A DNA stretch of 64,000 nucleotides from Lichenostomus cassidix (taxonomy: Eukaryota; Chordata; Aves; Passeriformes; Meliphagidae). This document shows, piece after piece, positions 12,958 through 27,101 of this stretch. Location: positions 58,318,666 through 58,382,665 of the forward strand of contig CM039179.1 of assembly GCA_008360975.2 (NCBI GenBank), given 5' to 3'. Position 1 is the stretch's first letter. The number at the start of each line of letters is the position of its first letter. The notes under the pieces are model-generated. The model did no database searches and had not been told where the DNA came from. It saw only the letters and a list, made by a program, of their open reading frames with translations. The position numbers and the translations under genes were made by a program.

Positions 12958-13544
12958 TGTGGTTTAACCTCAGCCAGCGATCAAGCCGCTCACAACCACT
13001 CGCTCACTCCCTCACCAGTGGGATCAGGGACACAATGGGAAGTGTGAAAGGTAGAAAACTCATGGGTTGAGATACAGATTGTTTAATGGGGAAAGCAAGA
13101 GCTGTACACACAAGCAAAACAGAACAAGGAGTTAATTCACTGCTTCCATGGGCAGGCAGGTGTTCAGCCATCTCCAGGAGAGCAGGGCCCATCACATGTA
13201 ATGGGTACTTGAGAAGACAAGTGCTGTCACTCCAAATGTCCTCCCCTTCCTCCTTCTTCTCCCCACTTTATATACTGAGAATGATGTCATGTGGTCTGGA
13301 ATATCCCTTTGGTCTGTTTGTGTCACCTGTCCTGGCTGTGTCTCTTCCCAACCTCCCATGCACCCCCAGCCCCCTCACCAATGTGGCAGCACAAAAAGCA
13401 GTAAAGGCCTCGTCTCTGTGTAAGCCCTGCTCAGCAATAACAAAAACATCTCTCTATTATCAACCCTGTGTTCAGCACAAATACAAAACAGCCCCATACC
13501 AACCACTGCAACAAAAGTTAACTCTACCTCAGCTGAAACTAGCA
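12958..13544 (-). mobile_element. solo ERV LTR, avian, minus strand
   Basis: This is a solo long terminal repeat of an avian endogenous retrovirus, transcriptionally oriented on the minus strand. Read on that strand it starts TGCTAGTTTCAGCTG and ends GGTTAAACCACA, giving the TG...CA termini of an LTR at 587 bp. On the minus strand the U3 part carries a TGACATCA site, then CTCAG and a TATATAAAG box (near + 13267-13290). The U5 part carries an ATTAAA polyadenylation-type signal (+ 13082-13087) followed by a TCTCAACCCATGAG block that I recognise from bird LTRs. No gag, pol or env sequence adjoins it, so it is probably the product of recombination between two LTRs. I could not find a clean target-site duplication: the flanks aattct and tactaa do not match. 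The + strand open frame inside it is a by-product. Confidence 0.85.
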
Positions 13545-16500
13545 TACTAATCTAAAATTATTCTCTTTGTTAGACCTGTTCTTTGAGGAGATTTTCAACA
13601 TATCCTCGAGGTGGGCAATACTTCTTCTTCTGAATAGTACTCATTTTTCTAGCATCACAGGCATCAATACCAGTTTCTCAGCATTTGAGGGAAGATTTAG
13701 TTCATTTATCAATTCCAATATTGAAAGGGGACAGATCTTTGTGTTTAGAAGCATAGAAAAATCTTCCCAAGTATCGCTCCATTTGTTTTGCAATTTGTGG
13801 CAAGAAAAGATTAGCATGAAAGAACAGATTAGTTCTGTTCTGGCTGGCAATGTCTCCAACATTTATAATGGTTAGCTAAAATAGCTTTACCTACATCACC
13901 TGATGTTCAGCAAAATGGATTTAAAATTTTGTGCAGTTAAATAATTGTAAGCATGATTAGTTGTATCTGTTGCCAGTGTTCTTCCTTATAACTTCACCTT
14001 ACTAGTTCATTTTTTTTAAAAATGTGAAATCTGCAGACATTTCTGTAAATTCTACAACTTTTTTAAGTCTGGAATATGCCAACAATGGAGTCCTAGAGTA
14101 AAGTTCCCAAGCAGAGGCATCTATACAGAATTACGAGAAAAAGAGTCAGGCAAGACAAATCACAAAGAGAGCCCAAATATCCCTGTGCTGTCAATAAAAT
14201 GCAGGGTTTGCCAATCTCAGTTCTGGTTCAAACTCATTGTCTTACCCTGAGCATCCATTTCCCTAACTATAAATTATAAACTGCCAATATTAGCTGTTGT
14301 GTATAGAAGGCCAGAAGCTTACTAAGTGTTTACACACTTTTCCGTTGAGAAAAAAAAAAAGTAATTAAATTATATTTGTAAAGGACTGGAAAAAAGTAAG
14401 CATTACAAATATTCTACTGCTTTGTACTTATTTCTTATGGAATATTTCACCTGCTAAAATATTGCTCTGACAGCCTTAGCCATTTGCCAGTTTGATGCCC
14501 CTTTGCAAGGACTGTCCTATTGACACAGAATCATTTCTCCCTTCATAATAATATTTTCATGCCTCATGGCATTCCCACCTGTGGCTTTTTAGTAATTAAT
14601 GATGTTACAATGCAAATTCTAATCAAGCTGCATATGTATTTTGTTCATTTGTTTCCTTATGGGAAACATTTAATTTCCCCTGGCCTTTATGCAGCAGCTG
14701 CATGTCCTTCTGATTATTTCTTCTGTTGAAAAGCGGTCAAAGTGTTGTACAGGACAAAATTCAATCCAGCTGTAAACATGTGAAACTCTTTTGGCCCAGA
14801 GTGCCCTAATCCACGTGCTATCTAGTTTTATTAAAAGCTAGACAAATCATAGAATCTTTGATGTGTAAAGCAGCAGCAAGAAAGACAGAGAAAAAGAATT
14901 TTGGGGCTACTGAAGCAGACTGCTGTTGTGGGGGTTTTGAAGATTGCAGCAGCTCTAAGGCATCGCAAATAAACTTTCCTGCTACACAATGCTGTCTGTT
15001 AAGAACATGCCTATAAATATCATCCCCTTCTTGTTTATGTCCACAAACTAGATGAAAGAATTCAAAATAGAATTTTCTCATTAACATACAATTTAATGTA
15101 TTTTGAAAGGAATTTTAATACATATAGAGCAACTTGCCTATTATTTTAAACCTTTGTTTTGCTGCAGGCAAATATAAAGACAGTCGAGCAGCTGAAGCAT
15201 AAGCCTGGCATGGGGGTGGTACACTAAAATCTGTCATGGCCTTTGCATTTATTTTACCTCAGTCCTATGAATCTTTTGAGAATTCATTTTAATCTTCTGT
15301 AAAATGGAAACAACAGCACAAACACGCATTGCAGGGGCTCTGGAAGGTCTATTTCTTCGAAATCTCTGCTACAAAACATTATAACACTCTAACTATTGCT
15401 TTTACACATATCTTCTGTTATACTTCAAGGGGATCTGATGTTGTACCTTCATTACACCTTAATAGCCTGCATTTTTTTCTGTTGTAGCTGGAAGCAGTGT
15501 TTTAAACTAAGTTCAAAACACTGGGAAAAAAGGCATCCTCCTCATTCTTCCTGAGTTGTCCACACTGCCTTTATCTGTTTTCTCAATTTCACACAGTTTT
15601 CACATGTGAGGTTTCTGCTGAAGGGAAAAAAAACACCTGAGCAGTTCCTGCAAACTAGTGACCTCTCATGGGCTGTCACCTGTTCCACAGACATTTTGCA
15701 TCTGAAAGATGGTTAAGAAATGAAATTGCTATAGCCAGGAAACCTCAGGTATTAAATTTAACTGAATAGGGAGAGAGGACTTGGGAAATTCTTTCAACTG
15801 GGCATTTTTAAATCAATAAACAAATATTTGGTAATAATGAAAATATTTCATTTGATCCTATAGTTTTCTTCTAGCAAAAAAAAAATATATTACTGCCTTC
15901 AGATCCTGACTGTGTATTCAGTTTTAACTTTCATACTCTCTTCTCAACTGTGGTGCTACACTGTGATCACTCCTGGGCCCTGAAATAGAAATCCTGTATC
16001 AAGGTTCAGAACTATTCAGTTTCCATAGACAGCTAAGAGAGAAGGCTCAGCTGTGGAGGTCCTTGTCCCATTCTTCTGAAGGCAGTGTGGGAACTTGAAA
16101 AGATATATAGTGCTTCATAGACTGGTAAATGCTTTGTTGCTTCTGCAGCCTAGATTTATTGGACAGACTCTGGAGACATTTACAGACCTTTCCAGAAAGC
16201 TTCTGTGCTCTGTTTTCCCCTTATCCTTTCTTTTACAGACTTGTTGCAGTCCCCATTCCTGTATATTAAGGATCTGTAATTCTTTCCTTCTAGTGAGTAA
16301 TGGCTTTTTCTGCTTCTGTATCCACTCTGGGCACTGAGACACCCCATTCTCTTCCCATGTCTGCATTCACCTCCTCCATCTTCTCCAGTTCCAGTGCTTC
16401 TATGTCTCTCTTTATTATTTTGCTTCTAGTACATCAGAGACCATTGTGCTTTCTGCAATCCATACAGGGTCATTTGCCTCTAATTTCCACCTGAGTCTTA

Positions 16501-18016
16501 ATCTCTCATTATTCCTTTCCTCTCTATGAAGTTAGAGTTTTGAAACTTGGTTGGGACTCACCTTGTTTTAATGTAAAATGGTACTTTTCCACCGACTTGC
16601 ATTATAATCTGGAGAGGACACCATGTTTGACAATAGTGGGTGGATTTACACAGCAGATGCCAGGTGGAGGGTGTGCCCCTCATCATGTTTTCCTTTTGTC
16701 TGTCATTGAAATCAATTGAATTCTGCTCCATACAGCTCGCTCCTGAGTGTTTGCAGTCAGTGGGATACAGCTCTCAAGGAATGTCATGCCACCTCCAAAG
16801 AGAAAAAAACATCAATCTGAAGGCCAGTCCTGACAATCTCAGCTCTGCCACCTCTGTGAGTGCAGGAATAGTCATGTTGCTCTATTAGCAGGCAACGATT
16901 TGGAGTGCCAAGCACCTCAGTAAGTAAAGCTTGTGAAGAGCTCTGTGTGTAGCTGAGCTCTCCATAGCAATATTAATGAACACTGACCTTGCTTTGAAAA
17001 TATACAGTGTGTGTTTCTTCACTGCTTCTCTACAGTCTCTGCTGATTTCTAGTGTTCAGCATTCTTGGAAACTTCTGCCCTGCTGTGAGACCTGGATGAT
17101 TTAAACTTTAGTTTAGTAGCTCTAAACTCCAAAAAGTGCACTCAAATAGGCACACATGCACTTACAGACACAAAGGCTCACATTATAAAAGAGTTTTTAT
17201 TCATTTTCCAGCAGAGGTCTGTCATCATAAATGATCACTAGCACTTTAGAGCACCACTTGCTTTGTGTATGGATACACAGGAAAAGTCTTTGGGACAGCA
17301 AGATCAATTAAAATAAAATAATTCAATGACATTTTTTCAAATTTTAACCTCTTTTTTAACTGAAATAAGGCTTTAAGAAAAGCACTTCACTTCTATGTCA
17401 TCATTTCTCCCAGCTGTACAATAGGATAATAACATTGCTTTATCTCACTAGGATTCTGTGAAGAAAATTCATTATTCTTGTGAGAGCCTCTACTACCAGA
17501 GATAAAGGGTTGTGGAAAAGCCTCTTGAAAACCAGTTGTGTTTGGGCTTATCACTGGTCATGAGTAAAGTTAAATACATTCATAAGTGCTTGCTGTCTTT
17601 GGACCAAGTTCAAGATTCATGCAATTAGGAAAAAAATTCAAAGTTAGAATTCTTAAAATGAAAAGATGATGTTCCAATTCAAGAAATCAATGATTTTGGG
17701 GTTAAGAAACAGTGCCTGCCTTTTCAGAATCCATCTCTCTCAGAGCATCAGAGTGGCATTTGCTGGCACAAAGGGAGAAAGCACAATCAGAAAACTCAGT
17801 CAGTGGCATTTCCATGGTTCTGGGTAGACTTATTAGCTTATTGTAAGGAATTTTGTTAACACTAGGAGTGAGGAATTCTGTTCAGTGCTCTGCTGCTTCG
17901 TTTTGATACATACAGGCAAGGATACATCCTGCCCCAGGCTGCTTCAGAGATACAGAGCCCTTCAATTGATGTTGCAGTTAAAGGCTCAGTCTGACCCTCT
18001 GGGAAGTATACACTTA

Positions 18017-18040
18017 CTTCTTCTTTTTTTTCTTTTTTTT
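18017..18040 (+). repeat. pyrimidine (T-rich) tract
   Basis: A 24-base C/T run that precedes acctaagcag. By composition it could serve as the polypyrimidine tract of a 3' splice site. Confidence 0.8.
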
Positions 18041-21000
18041 ACCTAAGCAGGGACAGTATCAAGGTTCTACAGCAATCTTCATCACACAGCTTTTCACAGG
18101 AAGAAGAACAAAAGGTAGAACAAAAAGTACAGGTTGTCAAAGATGCTGTCACTTGGAACATAGTTCTCCTGAGCTGTATCTTAAAGGGGAGATAAAAGAA
18201 AAGAAACTAAAATATTTTATGTGTGTTTGAGATGAGCTCAACGTGATTCCTGTTGTTTCTCTGCTAAAACACATCACTGACTAAAGCAACATATAGCTCA
18301 AAATGCCGTCTTTGAAAATAGTTAGACAAACACTACTTAGAGGCTTAGTTGTTTTGTTGGTTTTTAACTTTGCTTTAGCCTGTCAAACTTAAAAACTGCC
18401 TCCCTGCCATTTGCAGATTCTGCCTCTAACCCCTTGCCATTTACAAGGGTATAGATAGCTATAGTGAGTCCTTTCCCCCTTTAGTTCTTCTGCCATAACA
18501 AACAAGGTGTGGAGCAATGAACGTCCACAAATGCTGCTGCACCACAATGCAGTAATGTATGAGGACTGCATGGCTTACAGAAAAATAGAGCCAGACATCT
18601 TAAAAACTCATCATTCTATGTGTCTGTGTGTCTGATAGGCAAGTCAAGCCACAGTCACTGTCACTCACTCCTGATTCCACCCAGGACATATAGGTGGTGT
18701 TTTATATGGATGTTATGTTTGTGTCTCCTCCCTGGCTACCAGCAGGCATCTTTCTGATCTGTGGGCTGAAGTTTGACATTATAATACTCACAGTGCCTGA
18801 GAGGAGCATGGCGACCACTGCAGGAGACGCTGCTGGTTACAAGCTGCGGCATCTGTGTTTTATGTCTGCAGTCGACTTTGTGTTCCACTCCACACCAAGC
18901 CTGCCATTACTGCTACACAGCTGAGGATTGTATGTTAAAAACAGTAAGGGGCAAATTCACTTCCAAACATCGATTTCCTTTTTAATCACAAAGAGCAAGA
19001 GAGCAGGAATCCTCCAGGAGTTTGTACTCTCACTCCACAGGCATGAAGCCATGCAGATAACAAGCAACCTATTCACCTCCCTGACTGGAAGTGTCTGGTC
19101 TGAGCTAGTTGTCTGGCATCCACCTGTAGTCAGCAAAGAATGAAAAACACTGAAGAGACTGATTTATCCAGTGCTAAAGCAGGTGTCTCAGAAAAGCAGC
19201 ATGAATTGCCCTCTGGAGCTTATCTCCTCTTACTAATTATAAGGGTAGCCTGGAAAACTGGTTTAGAGTAGATACTGGACTTCCAGGCAGCTTAAGTTAG
19301 ATGAGCTGACTTCCAGTAGTGGTTGAAAGGAGACTACATCAGAATCCTCTCCACTCCTCCTGTAGCAGGCTTTCTGCCTTCCAGAAACTTCAGGCAAAAC
19401 CCTGGCTTAATTTAACTCCTTGGCAACGCTCTAACCAGACTAGGATTTTCCCCGTCATACCTGCTTCTGATTCCTGCACTATTACAGCTTCACAAAAACA
19501 CCGAGTGGGAATTGCTGCGGTAAAACCCTTGTCCAAATACTTCATAGTTTAAGAAGTCATGCATTTTTGAGCAGTTCAAAAATTCTGTTTCAAAGCTTTT
19601 AGTAACCTTGCCTTTATTTTGTAAAATGTTGTTTTTCTTGCCATAAAATAATTCTTTGATTGTAAAAGTGGCTCTTTTTTGACTAAACAACATAATAAAT
19701 GGAGTGAGTATTCACCAAAAACCCAAAGACTATTTGTTATGTTGGTGTGGGCTGTGGCAGAAATGGAGCAGCTCTGGGTTAATTCCCAAATAACAAATTT
19801 TAATCCAGTTAATCTATGGCTTACTGGAGAAAGGTGTTGTGTAAAATCAACACAGAAATAGGGAAACAATGAGAAAAGCCAGGAAACAACCTCAGACAAC
19901 ATACCTCTCAACAAACAAGTGGGAGATTTACAAAGGCAGGAAGGGGAGATGACTAAAGATTTCTCCGTTAAAATATGACTCCTTCTGCAGAAGAGGGTAG
20001 GCTTTTCCCAGGCGGGTAAGGGAAACAGACAGGTTAGAGCTCTAACCAGAGGCATTAGGGCTGACAATGAACAGGAAGCCTATTTAGTAGCTCTGTCAGC
20101 ATTTGGCAGCAACCCAAGTGAGACAGACATGCAAATTGGCCTGTGTTGTTTTAAAACCCTCTTTCCTTTATCTTACCTGCTGTCTTTGCTGATTTGCTCA
20201 CTCCCAGCAGGAACAGGGTTAGCTCTCACTCCTCTCCCAGCTATGGCCCTTGTACACATCCTACATCTTTGCAACTCGGTGGGAGCTGCACCAGAGCTGC
20301 AGGTGGGATGCAGATCTCCAGAGGAGCCTCCAGAGGATACTTGTCACTCCTCTGACCACCCAGATTTTGGCTGCCTCGAGATGTGAGCAGAGTTTGCATT
20401 GACCCTCAAAATGCCGTGCAGGGCACCCCGCAGAGGAAAAGGGATAAGACCTTCAGCTACCTACCAAGAATTTAATTGGAAATATATATGGGTATATGTG
20501 AATACATTATATATACATATTCCTGTCTATCTGGTAGTATTAGAAAATAATAAATTTACCCAAAATTTTATGAAGGGTGAATATCAACATTTCCTTCTCT
20601 CTCAACGCATACTTTGCCCACCAACTTCAACCTGCTTCTACCTTCCACCCCATTCACAATAATCAAGCACGCTTCAGACAAGAATGAGTCAATGCTCAGA
20701 ACAGCCTTGTCAAGGGCAAAACAGTGTCAGTTCTATCTTATTATGACAGAGATGAAGTCACACATGGATTGTCAGCAGTAATCCAGACAAGCTGGAGGAT
20801 ATCTGCAGTTTGAACCTCAGCCCATCAATTTGCCAAGCCTGTATGGCCAAAGTGTCCTTTATCCAGTAGAAAAGCTGCTACTCAGAATATGTGACCAGGG
20901 CTTCGCTGAGCTTTGAGCACACACGAGTTGGAGGCATGCTTTGCTGCACTCGGCACAACTAACCTGTGCATTCAAAAGTCACAAATTATCTCTACCACAG

Positions 21001-23719
21001 TCTCCAAGGAGTAAACTTGTCCAAAAAAAAACCCATGAAATTTTTAGCAGTCTCATGAATGCTTGTTTCTTTTAATTAACTCTGTGTTCCTGAGACTATA
21101 GGGTGAACTTGGGTCAAGTTGTCAAGGGTTTCTGAGGTACCACAAGAACTATTAACCTGTGTTTTTAAAAATGAAATATGAGATATGCCCCCAGAATCTG
21201 GGACTTCAAGAGAAAAAAACAAAACAAAAAAAAAAACTCTACAAATATCATGAGACTCCATTAAAAGCAGAAACTGACAACACTGTGACCCAGAAGTGAC
21301 ATGGAAAAGTCAGCACTATTTCTAGGTATGGTGAGACTCACATTGTTAACTTTTGAAATGCCTTCTAGAACAATAGCAGACCAAATTAATTGCTGACACA
21401 AATAATTTCCCCTGAATAAGGTGAAAATTCACCTGGATAAGGAATTTCACCAGGCTTGTCCAAGAAAGACTTTGCCACTGAGTGTTTTTTCTCTGTCCAT
21501 TTGAGTGGAGCACAGACAATTTTCATAACAGCATGATATTTTTTCTGAAAAAAAAAAAAGGAGACAACAGATTTTGGAAACAAAATTATTACTTGCAACT
21601 GTGACAGATACCATGGTGACACTTACAAGAATTTTTCCTATTAAGATTTAGCAAGTGCCAGTGCCACAATAAATAACCTTTCATACATGGAGGCTTCAGA
21701 AGGAACAAATAAGGAATAATACAAGTAATTCTAAAAGTTTAAAAAAGGATTTTATTACTTCAAACTTAAACCAATAATGCAATAGGAAAAGAAAGTGGCT
21801 GAACTATATAGAATTACTTGCCAGGGTGTCCTCATTCCTAATCTATAATTTATATGCACATTTATTTTACATTTTTGTAAAAATAATTAGATGTACTTGG
21901 ACTCCAAATGAAAAATATCAGATTATATATAAGGCAGCACAGAAGCATCTGAGGTTAGATAACACTCCCAATGAGACGCCTATGAATCTTTTTCATACCC
22001 AGTATTCAATAGGGGATTTTCCTCCCAATTTGCCATTCTACTGAGGCTTCAATCCCTCTTCCCCTGAGAAATTTAGCTTCGCGTGGACGGAAACAAAGAA
22101 TTTGAAGGTGGAAAGAAATATAAAGTCAACTTAAGTGCTTTCTGCACAGATGAAATGTGCATGCAGCTGAGTTTACAGAAGGATTTCATAATATCAAAAC
22201 CCACAGAGATCAAAAGTAATAATAAGGAGTCTCTCAGAGTCTGTGGTGGCTTGAAAGGATCGTGCATTCGGGAGAAAATTTACATTCTGTTTGTTGACGA
22301 TTTGTAGATTGAGCTATGCCAGAGGGATATAAATCAATGAAGATGCTGCTTTAGTATTTGAGTCCATTGTTAATACAGTCCAATATGTTTTTATAAGAAT
22401 AAGTTTTAAAAAAAGAAGATACATATTTAATTTTTTTAATTCTTTGAGACAAGTTGCATTCCCTACTGTACACATACATATATAATCTGAATGTTTTCTA
22501 TTTTCTGATGGTACTGCTCAGTCATGGAAATGTAAATAAACAAGATAAATTTTTACTACTGAATACAAAAAAATTCCATTAGGATGGCAACCGTATAACC
22601 AGAATCTGTAACTATAACTAGAATTTCCCTACATAAGAACACAGATTCCTTGGGTATCTCCCTGGCAGTCCTTTAATCTCCCTTTTAAGCAGTCATTTCA
22701 ATCTAAGCACTGCATTCAAGACTGAAACAGAAAAACAAGGAGAAACCATGTGGTTTCATGGTCCAGGAAAATATTCAGTATCTCAACAAGTTATAGCTCC
22801 ACAGTGAAGATACAAGTTGAGATTCAAATAGAAAAGGAAATCATAGTCAAAACATGCAAAAGGAAAAATATAAAATATTTCTGGGCTCACATGCTGTGTT
22901 GCTATATTTCTTGGGTATACTGATATATGTACAGAAACAAATGTCTAAATCCTTTTGAAGTTAACTTTAGGATTCATGAAGCAACTACCAAAGTCAGCAG
23001 CTAAGTTATCCTCAGCCTATAGTGATGTTTACAGATAGAACAGAAATAGAAAGAAAAAAGAAAGATAGATAAACCTGAAAATAGTGACTACTGAATGCTT
23101 GTATCCAACAGAGTAAAGAATGAGTTCACATAATAAAGCAGTGTAAAGGTTTTCAGTTCAGAAAGGAGCACTTGGAGGATTTAAGTAAACAAGAGTTCAG
23201 TCCTAAAAGGCAGAACTTTAATGGAAATCAAGGAGAACCTGACATATATAAGGCTTACAAAAACAAGAAGCTACCAGAAAAAGTTGGAAGAATGCACTAA
23301 AATCCACCATGTTTTCCAGCTCCATTGTGATTAAGATTCTCTAGACTAACACGTAAAAGAAAGAAGGAATATGGAGAATAAAATGTCAAATGAAGTAAAC
23401 AATTATAGGAGGTTTAAGAAAATCTATTAAATCTATAAAAGATGGGAAAGCAAACTGACAAAAGTATATTCATTTAGTCTAATAGTTATGTATTTAAAAA
23501 AAAACCCAAAAAAAACAGAGAAGTAGAAGAGCAGGAATGATTTTAATAAATTTAAAAATACCTTTACAAATACCATAGGAGGGAGAAAGAAGCCCGCAAA
23601 TCCAGGAGGTCAAACATTAAATGTGTAGAAATGCATAAGAAGGTATTGCTTTAAAAATTAAAATAAAAAGCTATTTTAATTTTTAAAATGTATTCAAACC
23701 TTTCTGAAACATTTTCTGA

Positions 23720-23761
23720 GCACCACTGCATTATGTGAAAGCACCACTGCATTACATGAAA
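23720..23761. repeat. 21-bp tandem duplication
   Basis: Two adjacent 21-bp copies beginning gcaccactgcatta. They differ only in two bases near the middle (tgtg against catg), so this is a fairly recent local duplication. Confidence 0.9.
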
Positions 23762-26700
23762 GAGGGGTGGGAGTGCAGTAGGACTAAGACAATAAAAGAA
23801 AGGATTCAGACAGGACAGTAGGGCAAAATAGGGTGATTTCCTACTCGTATGTAGAAGCAGAGGAATTGGCATGTGGAACACAAAACACTGCATTGCCTAC
23901 ATCCTCTCTTTTTATTAAAAAGACATGGCTCTGTTAAAAACAGAGATGCAGCAGTTAAAACATCAGAGCTTTTCTCACTGTGTAGCATTATGTTTGAAGG
24001 GTTCCATTATGTTGAAGGAAAACACATTATTCCCTCCTAGACCATTGAAGAAACATTTCCAGGATCTTTATAAAAATACCTCCATGGAAGTGGAGTAACT
24101 TAGTCACCACTGTTGAAAAGATATTCTCCCTTAAGGGGGAATACCTGTGCATGCATGTGAAGGTGTTTCTCTTCTGCTCTTTTACTTTTGAGACATGTCT
24201 TTTTAGGATTTTTAGGGTAAGACAAAAGCATTTCACAGGTAGGCCAAATCCTTGAGCCCTGGGCAGCACCTTAGCAAACTCCAGAAGATCCCGTGAAGCA
24301 CAAACTGCTCCAGATACATAAAGCAAGGATAAGTAACAAAAAGATAGGGGACCACGGCTCTGATCAATATTTCTTGCCTGGATCTTGCTTGGCAGAGACA
24401 AACTCTTATTTACCTGCTGGGTAAATAAGAGAAAAAATGTCCCATGAAAGTGGCATAAAACTTCCACAAAAATAACTCACTGTGGAAAAGTATTCCAAAA
24501 TCGAATCTAATAACACTGCATGGAAAAATCTATTCTACCAGTCTGGAATTCAAAGTATCATAAAGCTAGGGAACTGTGCAAGCAACATTAAACAAGACAA
24601 ACAAAATGTAATCCAGAGCACTTGTAACAAAAGCATAGAATAAGGAATGGGAGAATAAAAGTGTGGAGGCAGCCTAATGCTTCCACAATTAATAGACTCT
24701 ACTTAAAAAAAAAAAATCAATTCAGTGCAAAGTTAGAAAGATGTCAGAAAGGAGCAGTTATTCATGGCTAATTACTTTTTAGGGGATGATGACAATGGGT
24801 TAGTTTTCTCTGGTATTGATGAAGAAAAACCTCTGGGGAAATTATTTGCAAAGGTTACCAAGGATATGAATTATTCTCTGGTATGTATGAAGTACAAGAA
24901 TATGAAAGAATGAGTAAAATACTAGTGTAGTGAAGGTCATCAAGACAACTCAGCTAATAGCATAAATTACCACTTTAGAGATTCAAACATGCCATCAATA
25001 TGTCTAATAATGAATGATCTCCTGGAAGGGATGATTTGTTATGAACTGTTCAGATACTTACTAGAAAGAAGACTTTAGAAAAATTTGCTTCATGAGAATA
25101 TAGCAAAAGACAAAATTACAGAATTCAGCCTGTAATTGTTCCCATCAGGGAATTAAAGGGGAAAAAAAGCCAAAACCCCTAACACAGGACTGTACTGTGC
25201 TGAGGCCCCTTCTCTTCCTGCAATGTGGGGTGATGTAACACATCCCCTCATTTCACACCCTCTTCCCATTCCTCTACAGAACAGCTACCATAGTCTTCTC
25301 CATTTTATCTTCTCTGTCTTACTTGTGGCTTCATTATCAGCTTTCTCTTCAGTGTATCCATTCACAACCATCTTGCCCATACTAGTCTCTCAGATAGATA
25401 GCAACAGCTTTATCTCTTGGAAAATTAGCCTGTCTCACAGTCCCCCTATCCCAGTGGGGTCTCCATCCTAATTTGCTCACAGCCCTTATTAGTTGTTCAC
25501 ATCTCTGCTCCAAGTGCCCTATAACATTTGAAAATCTGATTATAGAGTCCATAGCACTCATTATAAATTCTCCTTCTCATCCCTCTCTCCTGCCTTTAAG
25601 CTGCCACATCACCACCTCTGCCATTTAGCCTGTCCATTATACTGCTTTGCACCCATTTCTGTGGAGCTCTCCCTTCATGTTTCCATTTGTTCCCATCTTG
25701 ACTCTAGTCAGTAGGATAGCCACAGACACTGCTGACACATTTATATGCAACCTTTGTAACAGCTGAGGGGCTCCGTGGTAGCTGTATTAGCTACCAGTTC
25801 CTCTTTAACTGCTGGCCTGATTGTGCAATTAGGCAGCAGCTCCCAGACTCCAGGTAATGAACATACATGAAACCTGCATATGTTATGAGATGTTACCAAA
25901 TTGTCGACTCTTCAATTAGAGGACAACAGGAAGTTCGGGTTTTTTCAGCTTCAGAGAGGAATTTTTGGAAAACCACCGGGCTTATTAGAAATTGTGCAGA
26001 TTTCTGCTACAAGACAGTGTGTAAAAATGCCCTGCCTGTACCTCTAAAAAGAGTGAGCATGTGGTGGTGGGACTCTAAATGATGGGATTAAGGTTCAAAT
26101 TATGAAGTATAAAATTAAACAAAAGGTCTTGACTGCCATTTTTATGCGTTTTGATGTACATTTTTCTTGCAGCAGGCAACTCCTCCAGACGTGACTGGAA
26201 TATGTCACCTCCTCTATCCAAAATTTCTTTGTTACAAGGGAGGTCTCATCCCTCCCATGTTAGCAGAAAAGGAAGAATAGCTTGTGAGCAAAAATAGGCT
26301 GTCAATAAAGCCAAGAAAAGGCTGACCTACCTTTGAGAGCTATCACTATGGAGAAGTTTGAGGGCAAGGAGGCTTGAACTGCCTGCCAGGCAGTGAAGGG
26401 AAAGGAAAGTGTTTCCCAAACAGCTCACCTGCCTTGGCAGCTAATAAAATCCATAGAGTTAAACTGGCATACAAGTAGCATGGGGGGAACCAGATCTTTA
26501 TAACAGAATTGTGTTCAACCCTGTACATTTCTTGTAACCTTTAATCATAGCCTCCTTAGGGCTAGGGAGGGTGCAAAGGGCAGTAAAGTTTAAATGTAAA
26601 TATTTGTGCTACAAACAATCAGATTCAAATACAGATGAGTGAAAGGGTTGATATTCAAGCATAATTTCAAAGGCAAAACCTGCTTTTCTGCTATCAGGGC

Positions 26701-27027
26701 TACAATACTGTGTTTTATTATCTCTTGAATCTGACCTGATCACTGGGCAAACATCTCTGCATGCCCAGAATGATGCAAAGAGGAACCAGGCTTGGAGAGC
26801 AGTCATTATTTGAATGCTTTTGAAGACATCTAGCATATAAGATTGTAACCATGCAAAGAGCTAGTGGGAAGAACAATAATAAATCAGGTGGTAAGTACAG
26901 AAGTGATCCTTTTTTATGGAATTACAATTTTAAATAATCTCATTTGTATTTTTTTTCATTTCCTCTGAGCCACTGAACCATTAATCTCTAAAAATATTGT
27001 TTCTTCTCTTTTGATTGGCAATCATTT

Positions 27028-27101
27028 AAAAAAATAAAAGAAGGAAGAGAAGAGAGAAAAAGAAAAGGAGGGAGAGAGACAAAAAGAAGGAAAAAAGAAA
27101 A
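27028..27101. repeat. purine-rich (GA/A) tract
   Basis: About 74 bases of almost pure A and G on the + strand, with only isolated T and C. It is a mixed GA low-complexity repeat. Such tracts can adopt triplex (H-DNA) structure if mirror symmetry is present, but the symmetry here is imperfect. Confidence 0.9.

Noticed and set aside
13086..13550. 154-codon open frame on plus
   Set aside because: It lies inside the solo LTR, antisense to it, and is a by-product of LTR sequence.
14848..14860. catagaatc motif as a CR1 tail
   Set aside because: Single octamer-like match without the adjoining ttggaaggga block; the same applies to 9539-9552 and 2079-2090.
15167..15219. Open stretch after tttgttttgctgcag, looked like an exon start
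   Set aside because: Short pyrimidine tract, no good donor downstream, and the frame stops within about 20 codons.
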